From: an uncultured Verrucomicrobiota bacterium
Lineage (GTDB): Bacteria > Verrucomicrobiota > Kiritimatiellia > CAIQIC01 > Lenti-01
Assembly: GCA_937872095.1 (NCBI GenBank)
Contig: CALMNW010000101.1
Span: 1-64,000, forward strand
Direction: 5' to 3'
Length of the DNA: 64,000 bases
Shown piece by piece: positions 1-8,397 of the stretch. Made by a program: the position numbers and the translations under genes. The notes under the pieces are model-generated. The model saw nothing but the letters and a program-made list of their open reading frames with translations, searched no databases and had not been told where the DNA came from. Position 1 is the first letter of the stretch; each line of letters opens with the position of its first letter.

Positions 1-65
1 GGCGCCGCAAGGCGGCCCGCGCCCGCATCAATGCCCGCCGCGCCACGCGCGAAGCAGCGCTGTAA
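1..65 (+). CDS. C-terminal end of a basic protein (partial)
   Basis: The window opens inside a reading frame (codons from base 3) that ends with TAA at 63-65. The visible 20 residues are very rich in Arg and Ala (RRKAARARINARRATREAAL). A strongly basic Ala/Arg tail would fit a small ribosomal or other nucleic-acid-binding protein, but too little is visible to name it. That it is a real gene end is supported by the intrinsic terminator about 25 bases after the stop. Confidence 0.5.
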   Translation, partial: RRKAARARINARRATREAAL

Positions 66-89
66 GCCCCGGTCCCTAAAAGACCCTCC

Positions 90-125
90 GAGCCGGACGT
101 GGAAACGCCGGCTCTTTTATTTTGC
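90..125 (+). terminator. Intrinsic terminator of the upstream gene
   Basis: GAGCCGG and CCGGCTC pair, and the stem extends by CGT/ACG past one bulged A to about 10 bp. It closes on a GGAA tetraloop and is followed directly by TTTTATTTT. This is a textbook factor-independent terminator on the plus strand. It separates the truncated upstream gene from ackA. Confidence 0.85.
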
Positions 126-152
126 CTGAATCCATGCTATGAATGCGCCATC

Positions 153-1370
153 ATGAAAATTCTCGTCATCAACGCCGGCAGTTCCTCCATCAAGTACCAG
201 CTCATGGACCTCGAAGACGTCCATCATTGCACCCTTCTCGCCTCGGGCCTCGTCGAAAAAATCGGCGAACCCGTCGGCCGCGTAAACCACAAAATCTACG
301 TCGACGGCCAGGAACGGAAGTTCGTGGAGGAAGAACCCCTCCCCACCCACCACGAAGGCATGTCCCGCGTCGTCGCCCTGCTTACCGATCCCGACAAAGG
401 CGTCATCCGCGACGCCGCCGAAGTCCAGGGCGTCGGCCACCGCGTCCTGAGCTGCGGCGAAGTCTATACCGACACCGTCCGCGTCGATGCCAAGGTCAAG
501 GCCACCATCCGCGAATTCTTCCCGCTCGGGCCTCTGCACAACCCGCCCAACCTGATGGGCATCGACGTCGCCGAAGAATTCTTCCCCAACGCCCCGCAGG
601 TCGCCGTCTTCGACACCGCCTTCCACCAGACCATGCCCCCCAAAGCCTTCCTCTACGCCGTCCCCTACGAGTGGTACACGAAATACCGCCTGCGCAAGTA
701 CGGCTTCCACGGCACTTCCCACAAGTTCATCGCCCAGGAAACCGCCGAATTCCTCGGCAAGCCCCTCGCCCAGACCAATCTCATCAGCATCCACCTCGGC
801 AACGGCTGCTCCATGGCCGCCATCCGCGGCGGCAAGTGCGTCGACACCACCATGGGCGTCACCCCCCTCGAAGGCCTCATGATGGGCACCCGCTCGGGCG
901 ACATCGATCCCGCCGCGCTCGAGTACGTCATGGACCAGACCGGCATGGACATCCACCAGATGGTCAACGCCCTCAACAAGAAGTCCGGCCTCAAGGGCGT
1001 CTGCGGCGTCAACGACATGCGCGAAGTCGTCGAAGCCGCCGCCGCCGGCAACGCGCAGGCCGAAACCGCCCTGCAGATGTTCTGCTACCGCATCCAGAAG
1101 TATATCGGCGCCTACCTGGCCGTCGTCCCGGCCCTCGACGCCATCGTCTTCACCGCCGGCATCGGCCAGAATTCCGCCCCCGTGCGCGAGCGCATCTGCG
1201 CCGGCCTCGAACACCTCGGCCTCCGCCTCGACCTCGCCAAGAACGCCGCGCGGTCCGACGACCCCCGCGCCATCCAGCAGGCCGGCGCCCCGATCCAGAT
1301 CCTCGTGCTGCCCACCAACGAAGAACTGCAGATCGCCCTCGAGACCAAGCAGATCATCGACGGCCCATAA
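153..1370 (+). CDS. ackA: Acetate kinase
   Basis: This cytoplasmic enzyme interconverts acetate plus ATP and acetyl phosphate plus ADP. The 405 residues match the usual family length of about 400. The N-terminal NAGSSSIK motif (7-14) is the ASKHA phosphate-binding signature. VFDTAFHQ (about 152-159) carries the catalytic Asp, and YGFHGTSH (183-190) is the second acetate-kinase signature. R97 sits in GHRVLSCGE, where most family members read GHRVVHGGE. The MKILVIN start is preferred over an in-frame ATG at 99, because the extra 18 residues have no family counterpart and overlap the terminator region. No strong Shine-Dalgarno is seen. No phosphotransacetylase gene is nearby. A propionate-kinase role cannot be excluded from sequence alone. 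Confidence 0.95.
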   Translation: MKILVINAGSSSIKYQLMDLEDVHHCTLLASGLVEKIGEPVGRVNHKIYVDGQERKFVEEEPLPTHHEGMSRVVALLTDPDKGVIRDAAEVQGVGHRVLSCGEVYTDTVRVDAKVKATIREFFPLGPLHNPPNLMGIDVAEEFFPNAPQVAVFDTAFHQTMPPKAFLYAVPYEWYTKYRLRKYGFHGTSHKFIAQETAEFLGKPLAQTNLISIHLGNGCSMAAIRGGKCVDTTMGVTPLEGLMMGTRSGDIDPAALEYVMDQTGMDIHQMVNALNKKSGLKGVCGVNDMREVVEAAAAGNAQAETALQMFCYRIQKYIGAYLAVVPALDAIVFTAGIGQNSAPVRERICAGLEHLGLRLDLAKNAARSDDPRAIQQAGAPIQILVLPTNEELQIALETKQIIDGP

Positions 1371-1415
1371 GCCCGCCACCTCCGCGGCAAATCGCGGTTC
1401 GCAAGTTTTACGTAG

Positions 1416-1446
1416 CGTGGAAAAAAGTTTTCCACGGTGTGGAAAA
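1416..1446. repeat. Two overlapping GTGGAAAA palindromes
   Basis: CGTGGAAAA and TTTTCCACG (1416-1436, 3-base centre) form one inverted repeat. Its right arm is also the left arm of TTTTCCAC-GGT-GTGGAAAA (1428-1446). The same unit occurs four times inside the YfhO-like gene near 43 kb. It lies between the convergent ackA and lepB genes and may double as a bidirectional hairpin. Confidence 0.8.
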
Positions 1447-1465
1447 ATCCAGCAAAGTTTTTGCC

Positions 1466-1510
1466 GCTCCGCTCGCGGAGCCTCGCTCGCTCGCCGCGCC
1501 AAGGCGCGGC
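1466..1510. repeat. Two compact GC-rich palindromes
   Basis: GCTCCGC-TC-GCGGAGC (1466-1481) and GCCGCGCC-AA-GGCGCGGC (1493-1510) lie in the convergent gap between ackA and lepB. Neither is followed by a clear T-tract, so I call them structural repeats rather than terminators. The gap 1371-1587 holds no gene that I can support. Confidence 0.5.
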
Positions 1511-1564
1511 GCTATAGACCTCGCGTTCGCCCTGCGCCTGCGGCTTGGGCTCGGCACTCGGCTA

Positions 1565-1581
1565 TTTCCATAGCGTGGAAA
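1565..1581. repeat. Degenerate copy of the GTGGAAA palindrome
   Basis: TTTCCA-TAGCG-TGGAAA is a weaker member of the palindrome family seen at 1416-1446 and 42902-43015. It ends seven bases before the lepB stop codon. Confidence 0.6.
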
Positions 1582-1587
1582 CCCGGG

Positions 1588-2706
1588 TCAGCGCGACGGG
1601 CCCCAGTGGGCGCCGAAGGGCCAGTAGACGAAGAACGACGGGCCCACGAGGGCCTGCTCGGTGACGGGGCCGAAGTAGCGGCCGTCGAGGCTCGACGTCG
1701 TGTTGTCGCCGAACGGCAGGAACTGCTTGTCGCCCAGCCGGATTTCGGCCGAGGCGCGGTCCAGCTTCGAGTTCGGCCGCGGGACGTAGCCGCGGTAGGC
1801 CGGATCTTCCAGCAGGCGCCGGAACGGGAACGGCTCCTCGATGGGCGTGCCGTCCACCACCAGATGGCGGTCGCGGATGGCGATGGTCTCGCCGGGCAGA
1901 CCGACCAGCCGCTTGATGTAGAAGGTGTCGGCGCGGATACCGAGCCGCTCCTTCTCGGGAATGTAATTGGTGTCGAACACGATGATCTGCCCGCGCTTCG
2001 GCCGGACGAAGTTATAGGCCACCTTGTTGACGAAGATGTGGTCGCCCTGCCGCACGCGGCCGGACGCGATGATCTGCCCGGCCTCCACCCAGTCGCCGGG
2101 CTGGGCGTAGAGTTTCATGCTGCGCTCGGGGTCGAGGAAGGGGCTGTCGGGCTTCATGGCGATCCAGACCGGATAGATTTCCGCGCCGATGCGGTAGGCG
2201 TACTGGTCGTTCTGCATGCCGGCGAATTCGAGGCGGCCGGAATTCCGGGCCTTGACTTCGACGAAGCGCTCGCCGAACAGCGCGAGATTCACGGCGTCCA
2301 TCGGGAAGCGGTCGAACCACTGCGGCTGCTCCTGCGGCCGGGCGGTCACGCCGTTGAGCGTGGGCTGCATGGAACCGGTCGGAATCTTGAAGGGCTGGAT
2401 GAAATAGGTGCGGCAGGCCATCGCCAGCGAGATCGCCACCACCAGGACTTCGACGTTTTCCCGCCATTTGGGGAACGGGCGCGGCGGCATCAGCCGCTCG
2501 GCGGCCTCGATGGCGCCGTCGCAGGCGGCTTCCAGCCGGTCCCAGTCGCGCGCAACCCAGGTTTCGCGCAGGGCGCGTTCCGCGGCGCGCGCGGGATCGA
2601 CGGCATCCGCGGACGCGACGTCTTCGCGCATGTTCAGGGCGTGGCGGACCAGGTGGCCGGCCAAGTGGACCGTCTTCTTCAGGCGTCTTTTCTCGAAAAA
2701 AGTCAT
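1588..2706 (-). CDS. lepB: Signal peptidase I
   Basis: Membrane-bound Ser/Lys protease that removes signal peptides from exported proteins. The catalytic Ser is S112 in PTGSMQPTL, directly after one hydrophobic segment (about 86-104). The catalytic Lys is K265 in YIKRLVGLPGE, and FGDNTTSSLDGRYFG (332-346) is the conserved C-terminal box. At 372 residues it is longer than typical, with a charged 80-residue N-terminal cytoplasmic region and an insert between the Ser and Lys boxes, as in large SPases of some phyla. The start lies two bases after the lepA stop, so the two genes are probably translationally coupled; lepA-lepB is a classic pair. The C-terminus ends close to a repeat-filled gap convergent with ackA. 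Confidence 0.93.
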   Translation of the reverse strand: MTFFEKRRLKKTVHLAGHLVRHALNMREDVASADAVDPARAAERALRETWVARDWDRLEAACDGAIEAAERLMPPRPFPKWRENVEVLVVAISLAMACRTYFIQPFKIPTGSMQPTLNGVTARPQEQPQWFDRFPMDAVNLALFGERFVEVKARNSGRLEFAGMQNDQYAYRIGAEIYPVWIAMKPDSPFLDPERSMKLYAQPGDWVEAGQIIASGRVRQGDHIFVNKVAYNFVRPKRGQIIVFDTNYIPEKERLGIRADTFYIKRLVGLPGETIAIRDRHLVVDGTPIEEPFPFRRLLEDPAYRGYVPRPNSKLDRASAEIRLGDKQFLPFGDNTTSSLDGRYFGPVTEQALVGPSFFVYWPFGAHWGPSR

Positions 2707-2708
2707 GG

Positions 2709-4586
2709 TCAGTTCTTCGCTTTCAGGACGGCGATGAACGCTTCCTGCGGAATGCCCACCTTGCCGAATTGTTTCATCCGCTTCTTGCCTTCCTTCTGCT
2801 TCTCCAGCAGCTTGCGTTTGCGGGTGATGTCCCCGCCGTAGCATTTGGCCGTGACGTCCTTGCGGTACGCCCGCACCGTCGTGCGCGCGATGATCTTCGC
2901 GCCGATCGCGGCCTGGATCGCGATGGCGAACTGCTGCGGGGGGATCAGATCCACCAGCACCTCGCAGATTTGCCGGCCGCGCGCCTCGGCCTTGTCCCGG
3001 TGCACGATGCACGAAAAGGCCTCGACGGCGTCGCCGTGCACGAGGATGTCCAGCTTGACGAGGTCGTCCTCGCGGTAGCCCGCCTCTTCGTAGTCCATCG
3101 AGGCGTAGCCGCGCGACAGGCTCTTGAGGCGGTCGTGGAAGTCGATCAGGATTTCGTTGAGCGGCATGGTGCAGGTCAGCATCACCCGCTTGGCGTCGAG
3201 GGTTTCCGTGCGGTCGATGACGCCGCGCTTGTCCATCACCAGCTTCATCATGTCGCCGATCTGCTCGCCCATGCAGATCAGGAACATCTTCACGATCGGC
3301 TCTTCGATGGCCTCGAATTCGGTCGGTTCCGGCAGGAAGACGGGGTTGTCCACTTCCTTGACGGAGCCGTCGTGCATCCGCACGCGGTAGACGACGCCCG
3401 GATAGGTCGCGATGATGTCGCAATCGTACTCGCGGCGCAGGCGCTCCTGCACGATTTCCATGTGCAGCAGGCCCAGGAAGCCGCAGCGGAAGCCGAAGCC
3501 CAGCGCCACGCTGCTCTCGGTCTGGTACTGGAACGAGCTGTCGTTCAGCGCCAGCTTCTCGAGCGCGTACTTCAGCTTTTCGTAGTCGTCCGCGTCGATG
3601 GGATACAGCCCCGTGAACACCATCGGATGCATGGCCTTGAAGCCCGCCATCGGGTGTTCCGTCGGCTTGCGCGCGGACGTCACCGTGTCGCCGATCTGGA
3701 TCTCCGAGGTGTTCTTGATGTTGGCCAGGAAATAGCCCACCTGGCCCGCCTGGAGCGCCTCCGTCGGCTGCGGCCGGGGATTGAACAGGCCGACTTCCTG
3801 GACCTCGAAATCCTTGGCCGACCCCATCAGGCGGATGCGGTCGCCGCGCCGGATCGCGCCGTCGAACATCCGCACATAGATGATGCCGCCGCGGAAGGTG
3901 TCGTATTCCGAATCGAACACCAGCGCGCGCAGTTCGTCCGGGCGTTCCGACGTCGGCGGCGGGATGCGTTCCACCAGCGCTTCGAGGACTTCGGCCACCC
4001 CGGCGCCGGTCTTGGCGCTGACGTGGAAGCATTCCTCGCGCGAAATCGCGAAAATGTCCTCGATCTGGCGTTCCACCGTCGCCGGATCGGCCGCGGCCAT
4101 GTCGGTCTTGTTCAGGACGGGGATGATCTTGACGTGGTTCGCCGCCGCCAGGAAGGCGTGCGCGACCGTCTGCGCTTCCACGCCCTGCGTGGCGTCCACC
4201 ACCAGCAGCGCGCCCTCGCACGCCGCCAGGCTCCGGCTCACTTCGTAGGAGAAATCCACGTGGCCGGGCGTGTCGATGAAGTTGAACTCGTAGATCTGCC
4301 CGTCCCGCGCCTTGTACTTCATCGTGACGGGATGGGCCTTGATCGTGATGCCGCGCTCGCGCTCCAGATCCATGTCGTCCAGCAGCTGGTCGCGCTGGTC
4401 GCGCTTCGCCACCGCCCCCGTCAGCTCCAGCAAACGGTCGGACAGCGTCGTCTTGCCGTGGTCGATGTGCGCGATGATGCTGAAATTGCGGATGCGCGCC
4501 AAGTCGTGCGCCGGGCCTTCCGGCGCCGGCGGCGCGGGTCGCGGCTGCGGTCCGCCCTCGTTTTCCTTGTAGAATTTCGTTGCCAT
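2709..4586 (-). CDS. lepA: Elongation factor 4 (LepA), ribosome back-translocating GTPase
   Basis: Translational GTPase that acts on the ribosome. AHIDHGKTTL (39-48) is the P-loop, DTPGHVDF the G3 box and NKTD the G4 box. The rest has the EF4 domain order, including the C-terminal region near GGDITRKRKLLEKQKEGKK. It is 625 residues against about 600 for the family; the excess is a Pro-rich N-terminal tail of about 27 residues before the G domain. It sits 43 bases after rpe and 2 bases before lepB in an apparent rhomboid-rpe-lepA-lepB operon. The MATKFYKENE start has no in-frame rival close to the G domain. Confidence 0.96.
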   Translation of the reverse strand: MATKFYKENEGGPQPRPAPPAPEGPAHDLARIRNFSIIAHIDHGKTTLSDRLLELTGAVAKRDQRDQLLDDMDLERERGITIKAHPVTMKYKARDGQIYEFNFIDTPGHVDFSYEVSRSLAACEGALLVVDATQGVEAQTVAHAFLAAANHVKIIPVLNKTDMAAADPATVERQIEDIFAISREECFHVSAKTGAGVAEVLEALVERIPPPTSERPDELRALVFDSEYDTFRGGIIYVRMFDGAIRRGDRIRLMGSAKDFEVQEVGLFNPRPQPTEALQAGQVGYFLANIKNTSEIQIGDTVTSARKPTEHPMAGFKAMHPMVFTGLYPIDADDYEKLKYALEKLALNDSSFQYQTESSVALGFGFRCGFLGLLHMEIVQERLRREYDCDIIATYPGVVYRVRMHDGSVKEVDNPVFLPEPTEFEAIEEPIVKMFLICMGEQIGDMMKLVMDKRGVIDRTETLDAKRVMLTCTMPLNEILIDFHDRLKSLSRGYASMDYEEAGYREDDLVKLDILVHGDAVEAFSCIVHRDKAEARGRQICEVLVDLIPPQQFAIAIQAAIGAKIIARTTVRAYRKDVTAKCYGGDITRKRKLLEKQKEGKKRMKQFGKVGIPQEAFIAVLKAKN

Positions 4587-4629
4587 GGTTCCTTCGTGAA
4601 AATGGGAATCGCCGGAAATCCCGCCGGGG

Positions 4630-5307
4630 CTAGGATCCGGCTTTCCGGGCCGATTCGATCGTCCAGCGCATGTCGGCGATGGCGTCGCGCATGTCGGCGG
4701 CTTGGAACAGGAACGAACCCGCCAGCAGCACGTTCGCCCCCGCCGCCGCGCAACGCGCGCCCGTCTCGGCGTTGATGCCCCCGTCCACGGAAATGTCCGC
4801 CGCGGGCAGCCGCTTCGCCGTCTCCGCGATCTTCGGCAGGCCGGACTCCAGGAACGCCTGCCCGCCGAAGCCCGGGTGCACGGTCATGATCAGCACTTCG
4901 TCCAGCAGGCCTTCGCAGCCCTTCAGGGCCGCAACCGGCGTCTCGGGGCAGAGGGTCAACCCCGCCCGCTTGCCCGCCGCGCGAATGCCCTCCAGCGTGG
5001 CTTTCAGGTCGCAGGGCGCTTCCGCGTGGATCAGCACCGTGTCGGCGCCGGCGGCGATGAATTTCGGCGCGTAGAGGTCGGGGCGCATCACCATGAGGTG
5101 CACGTGCAGATAGGCCTGCGGGACCGCCTCGCGCACCGCGCGCAGGACGTCCGGACCCATCGTCAGATTCGGCACGAAATGCCCGTCCATGACGTCCACG
5201 TGCAGGCCGTCCGCCCCGGCTTCCATCGCGCGGCGGCAGTCCTCCGCCAGATGTCCCATCCGGGCGGACAAAATGGAAGGCAGGATCTGGATTCCCTTGG
5301 TATTCAT
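4630..5307 (-). CDS. rpe: Ribulose-phosphate 3-epimerase
   Basis: Interconverts ribulose 5-phosphate and xylulose 5-phosphate in the pentose phosphate pathway. It is a TIM barrel of 225 residues, the normal size. LPSILSARMGHL (9-20), HVDVMDGHFVPN (36-47, metal ligands H36 and D38), HLMV (from 70), MTVHPGFGGQAF and SVDGGI are all family signatures. An in-frame ATG at 5349 would add 14 residues with no counterpart, so the start at MNTKGIQILPS is chosen. It lies between the rhomboid protease (57-base gap) and lepA (43-base gap) on the same strand. Confidence 0.95.
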   Translation of the reverse strand: MNTKGIQILPSILSARMGHLAEDCRRAMEAGADGLHVDVMDGHFVPNLTMGPDVLRAVREAVPQAYLHVHLMVMRPDLYAPKFIAAGADTVLIHAEAPCDLKATLEGIRAAGKRAGLTLCPETPVAALKGCEGLLDEVLIMTVHPGFGGQAFLESGLPKIAETAKRLPAADISVDGGINAETGARCAAAGANVLLAGSFLFQAADMRDAIADMRWTIESARKAGS

Positions 5308-5364
5308 CGATGTGCCGGCAACCGTATCCGAGACCGTTCCCCCGGTCAAGGAAAGCCCATGTTT

Positions 5365-6222
5365 TCAGGCCCGGCCGGCATTCCGCCTTGCGGCGAGCCA
5401 GCCCAGCGCCAGGCCGGCCAGCAATCCCGAAAAATGCGCGGCGTTCGCCGTGGGCCCCAGCAGCCCGAAGAGGCCCAGCGCCAGGAACACCAGCAGAAGC
5501 CCCGACGTCAGCGGCGAAATCATCAGACCGAAGCGGAAATCCCGCTTGCCGCGGATCCACAGATAGCCGAAGACCCCGTAGACCACGCCGCTCATGCCGC
5601 CGAAGCCCGCCCCCCCGGTTTCGTATTGCGCCAGATTCGAAACCAGCGCCACGGCCGCGACCACGGCCGCGAAACGGCCCGTGCCGATCCGGACCTCCAG
5701 CGCCGTGCCCAGATCCTGAAGCCACAGCAGGTTGAACAGCAGATGCCAGAGGGAAAAATGGAGGAAAATAGGCGTGAAGAGCCGCCACACCTGCCCTTCC
5801 TTGGCCTTGTCCAAGGACATCAGCAACCACCCCGTCCACGAGGCGTTCCGGCCCAGTTCGGTGGCCAACCCCGCGACCACGCAGGCGATCAGCAGCGCCA
5901 TCGTCAGGCCGCCGCCCCGCATTCGCCACGGAAAGGCGCCGGGGCGCTTCAGCTTTTTCGCCACCTCCTTGGCTTCTTTCATTTCCCCCCGGCGGCGTTC
6001 CGCCGCGGCGGCGGACGCCTGATAGAATTCCTCCGCATCCGGCATGCTGCGGAAGCGGGACAGCAGCGCGCGGCTTTCGTCGACCCGCTCTTCGTCGACC
6101 ACCCAGATCCCCCACCCGCCCGCTTTCGCCGGCTCGATCTGCGTCTCGACGTCGCGGAGGAACAGGTAGTCCGCGAACGTCCGCGCCTGTTCTTCCGTTT
6201 CCAGTTGTCCGATGGGTCTCAT
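5365..6222 (-). CDS. GlpG-type rhomboid intramembrane serine protease
   Basis: Integral membrane protease that cleaves substrates within the bilayer. The first 60 residues resemble the GlpG cytoplasmic domain (RTFADYLFLRDVETQIEP). A charged linker follows, then about six membrane segments from residue 107. The catalytic dyad is S211 in GGMSGVVYG and H263 in NAAHFSG. N164 with H155 and H160 in the HFSLWHLLFN stretch matches the oxyanion-stabilising loop. The N164-S211-H263 spacing closely follows that of E. coli GlpG. Length is 285 residues. No Shine-Dalgarno precedes the ATG and the best promoter lies so close that the mRNA may be almost leaderless. It heads the probable rhomboid-rpe-lepA-lepB operon. 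Confidence 0.92.
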   Translation of the reverse strand: MRPIGQLETEEQARTFADYLFLRDVETQIEPAKAGGWGIWVVDEERVDESRALLSRFRSMPDAEEFYQASAAAAERRRGEMKEAKEVAKKLKRPGAFPWRMRGGGLTMALLIACVVAGLATELGRNASWTGWLLMSLDKAKEGQVWRLFTPIFLHFSLWHLLFNLLWLQDLGTALEVRIGTGRFAAVVAAVALVSNLAQYETGGAGFGGMSGVVYGVFGYLWIRGKRDFRFGLMISPLTSGLLLVFLALGLFGLLGPTANAAHFSGLLAGLALGWLAARRNAGRA

Positions 6223-6234
6223 GGAATCTGGGCG

Positions 6235-6263
6235 ACTGTACCCCGCCCCCGCCCCCTGCGCAA
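6235..6263 (-). promoter_or_regulatory. Candidate sigma-70 promoter of the rhomboid-rpe-lepA-lepB operon
   Basis: TTGCGC (6263-6258), a 17-base spacer and TACAGT (6240-6235) on the minus strand. Transcription would begin near 6228, only about six bases before the rhomboid ATG at 6222. Confidence 0.45.
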
Positions 6264-6317
6264 CGATTTTGAACCTCTGGAGAAGCGCGTTCCGCGACGG
6301 CAGCCGAACCGCTGGAA

Positions 6318-7007
6318 TCAGCGCTGGGCAAGCAGCAGATATTGGGCGCCCAGCGGAACGCTCCGCAACCAGCGCTCCAGCGGCCGCAAGACCCTCAGGA
6401 AGCGCGGGAAGAAAAAGCTGAATTCGCGGGCAACGACGCGAAAGCCCGCTTGCCGCAGCATGTGGCGGGCATGCGCCGGCGACAGGAGCACCGCGTCCCG
6501 GTCGAACGGCACGCGACTCATGACCAGGCGGGTGCCCGGATTCCAACTGTTGTTCTCCCACAGCCCGAAAAATCCGCCGGGGGCCAAATGGGCGCCGATC
6601 CAAGCCAAGGCGGCGGCCCGTTCCGCGGGGGGGATATGATGGAACACGCCGTTGCAATAGACCAAATCGAACGTCCGGTCCGCCGGCAAATCGGCCAGGA
6701 GTTGGAACGAGCAACGATCCTCGCGAATGTTGCCGCGGGCCTCATCGATCAGGGATGGGGAGGTGTCCACTCCGACGATCCGGGCCGCCGGCCAGCGCTC
6801 CGCCAGCATCCGGGTGGTTTCTCCCGCCGCGCAGCCGTAATCCAAAACCCGGCGCGGCGCCCCCCCGCCCCGCGCGGCGAGATGGCGCGCCAGCACCGCC
6901 AACCGGCCTTGCGCGAAAAAATCCTTGTTCTCCCCGGTAAGGCTAAGTCCCCGGTTCAAGTCCGCATCGTACGACGAAACGTCGGCGCCGGCAAAGGCAT
7001 CGTTCAT
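6318..7007 (-). CDS. Class I SAM-dependent methyltransferase
   Basis: Small soluble methyltransferase of 229 residues. VLDYGCAAGETT is motif I (SAM glycine loop), GVDTSP follows as the acidic ribose-binding strand, and FDLVYCNGVFHHI is the post-II/IV region. LAPGGFFGLWENN matches motif V. The substrate is not predictable. The start at MNDAFAG is preferred: GGGGGAAC lies just upstream, and the longer in-frame options add low-similarity sequence. It is divergent from the GT2 gene at 7194, at the left edge of the polysaccharide locus. It may methylate a glycan precursor (inference from position). Confidence 0.85.
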   Translation of the reverse strand: MNDAFAGADVSSYDADLNRGLSLTGENKDFFAQGRLAVLARHLAARGGGAPRRVLDYGCAAGETTRMLAERWPAARIVGVDTSPSLIDEARGNIREDRCSFQLLADLPADRTFDLVYCNGVFHHIPPAERAAALAWIGAHLAPGGFFGLWENNSWNPGTRLVMSRVPFDRDAVLLSPAHARHMLRQAGFRVVAREFSFFFPRFLRVLRPLERWLRSVPLGAQYLLLAQR

Positions 7008-7193
7008 GGCGTTCCCCCGGGCTGGTTCCATTCCGTTCATCGGATCCAACAAGTGACAGAATCGCCCCGTTCCGTCAATCTTCGGCCCTTGACGATGCGC
7101 GCCGGCTCCGGCCGGCACGTTTGACGTTGACAGGGTCGACCGATTCCAGAACTCTTCCCGGTGCAAACAACTCCCTTTTCATGAAGGTGCCCG

Positions 7194-8372
7194 ATGTCCG
7201 ACATTGAACTTTCCGTGGTGATGCCGTGCTTGAACGAAGCCGACACGCTGGAGACCTGCATCCGGAAGGCGCAAGCGGCGCTCCGCGAACAGGCCATATC
7301 CGGCGAAATCATCGTGGCCGACAACGGGAGCACCGATGCCTCCACGCAAATCGCGGAACGTTGCGGCGCCCGGCTGATCCGAGTGCCCCAGCATGAAAAC
7401 CCCCAGCGCAACGGCTACGGGAACGGACTGATGACGGGCTTTGCCGCCGCCCAAGGGCGCTACGTCCTCATGGGCGATTCCGACGCCAGCTACGATTTCG
7501 GCGAAATCCCCCGTTTCTTGGAAAAACTCCGGGAGGGTTTCGATCTGGTGATGGGCTGCCGCCTGCCCTCCGGAGGCGGCCGCATTTTGCCGGGCGCCAT
7601 GCCCTGGTCCCACCGCTGGATCGGCAATCCCCTCTTCTCCCTGTTGGTTCGCCGGTGGTTCCGCGTCGGCATCACCGACGTCAATTGCGGGATGCGGGCG
7701 TTCCGGAAAGAGTGGCAGCGCTCGATCGGCCAGCGCTGCACGGGCATGGAATTCGCCGCCGAAATGATCATCAAGGCGGGCTTGTTCCGCGCCCGCATCG
7801 CGGAAGTTCCGATCACGCTGGCGCCCGACGGGCGCCGGTCCCGCGCGCCGCACCTCAAGACGTTCCGGGACGGCTGGCGCATCCTGCGGCATTTGTTCAT
7901 CTACAGCCCGAGCTGGCTGTATCTGTTCCCGGGCCTGGGCCTGATGCTGGCCGGCGCCGCGGGAAGCGGACTCGCGCTCGCCGGCGCGAAAATCGGCCGC
8001 GCCACGTTCGACGCGCACACCCTCCTGTTTTCCGCGGCGTTCATCCTGTGCGGCTACCAAGCCGTTCTCTACTCGATCCTGGCCAAAACCTTCGCCATCA
8101 ACGAAGGCTTGCTGCCCCCCGCGCCCTGGTTTCCCAAATTCTACCGGATCTTCACGCTTGAACGCGGGCTGATTCTGGGCGCGCTGGGCGTGCTTGCCGG
8201 ACTCCTCTGCGCAGGCTGGGCCCTCTGGACCTGGTCGCAAGCGGATTTCGGGCCCTTGAGCTATGCCCGGATGATGCGCGTGGCCATTCCCGGCGCCTTG
8301 TTCATGGTGCTGGGATTCCAGACCATCTTTTCCAGCTTCTTCGGCAGCGTGCTGGGCATGGGCAAACGATAG
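7194..8372 (+). CDS. Polyprenol-phosphate-type glycosyltransferase, family 2
   Basis: A GT-A catalytic domain comes first: LSVVMPCLNEADTLETCI at the N-terminus, DNGSTDAS, and DSDASYDF as the DXD-type metal site. DVNCGMRAFRK is typical of dolichyl/undecaprenyl-phosphate glucosyl- or mannosyltransferases. From about residue 240 the protein has four hydrophobic segments. This DPM/GtrB-like layout suggests that it loads a sugar from a nucleotide donor onto a lipid carrier, which would then feed the GT-C enzyme encoded next to it. The gene is 392 codons long and converges on the GT39-like gene with a 25-base gap. The start at MSDIELSVV is the only sensible one. Confidence 0.88.
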   Translation: MSDIELSVVMPCLNEADTLETCIRKAQAALREQAISGEIIVADNGSTDASTQIAERCGARLIRVPQHENPQRNGYGNGLMTGFAAAQGRYVLMGDSDASYDFGEIPRFLEKLREGFDLVMGCRLPSGGGRILPGAMPWSHRWIGNPLFSLLVRRWFRVGITDVNCGMRAFRKEWQRSIGQRCTGMEFAAEMIIKAGLFRARIAEVPITLAPDGRRSRAPHLKTFRDGWRILRHLFIYSPSWLYLFPGLGLMLAGAAGSGLALAGAKIGRATFDAHTLLFSAAFILCGYQAVLYSILAKTFAINEGLLPPAPWFPKFYRIFTLERGLILGALGVLAGLLCAGWALWTWSQADFGPLSYARMMRVAIPGALFMVLGFQTIFSSFFGSVLGMGKR

Positions 8373-8397
8373 TTGCCCCGCTGCTCCCCGCCGCCGG

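Noticed and set aside
1588-4221. Fusion of LepA-phase sequence with LepB in one frame
   Set aside because: The upstream part is the wrong phase of lepA. LepB has its own start at 2706, two bases after the lepA stop.
2769-4775. 668-codon plus-strand frame opposite lepA
   Set aside because: Shadow of lepA with biased His/Arg/Gln content.
7127-7155. Promoter with a perfect TTGACA for the GT2 gene
   Set aside because: At 17 or 18 bases downstream only AACTCT or ACTCTT is found, which is a poor -10. The -35 match may be chance.
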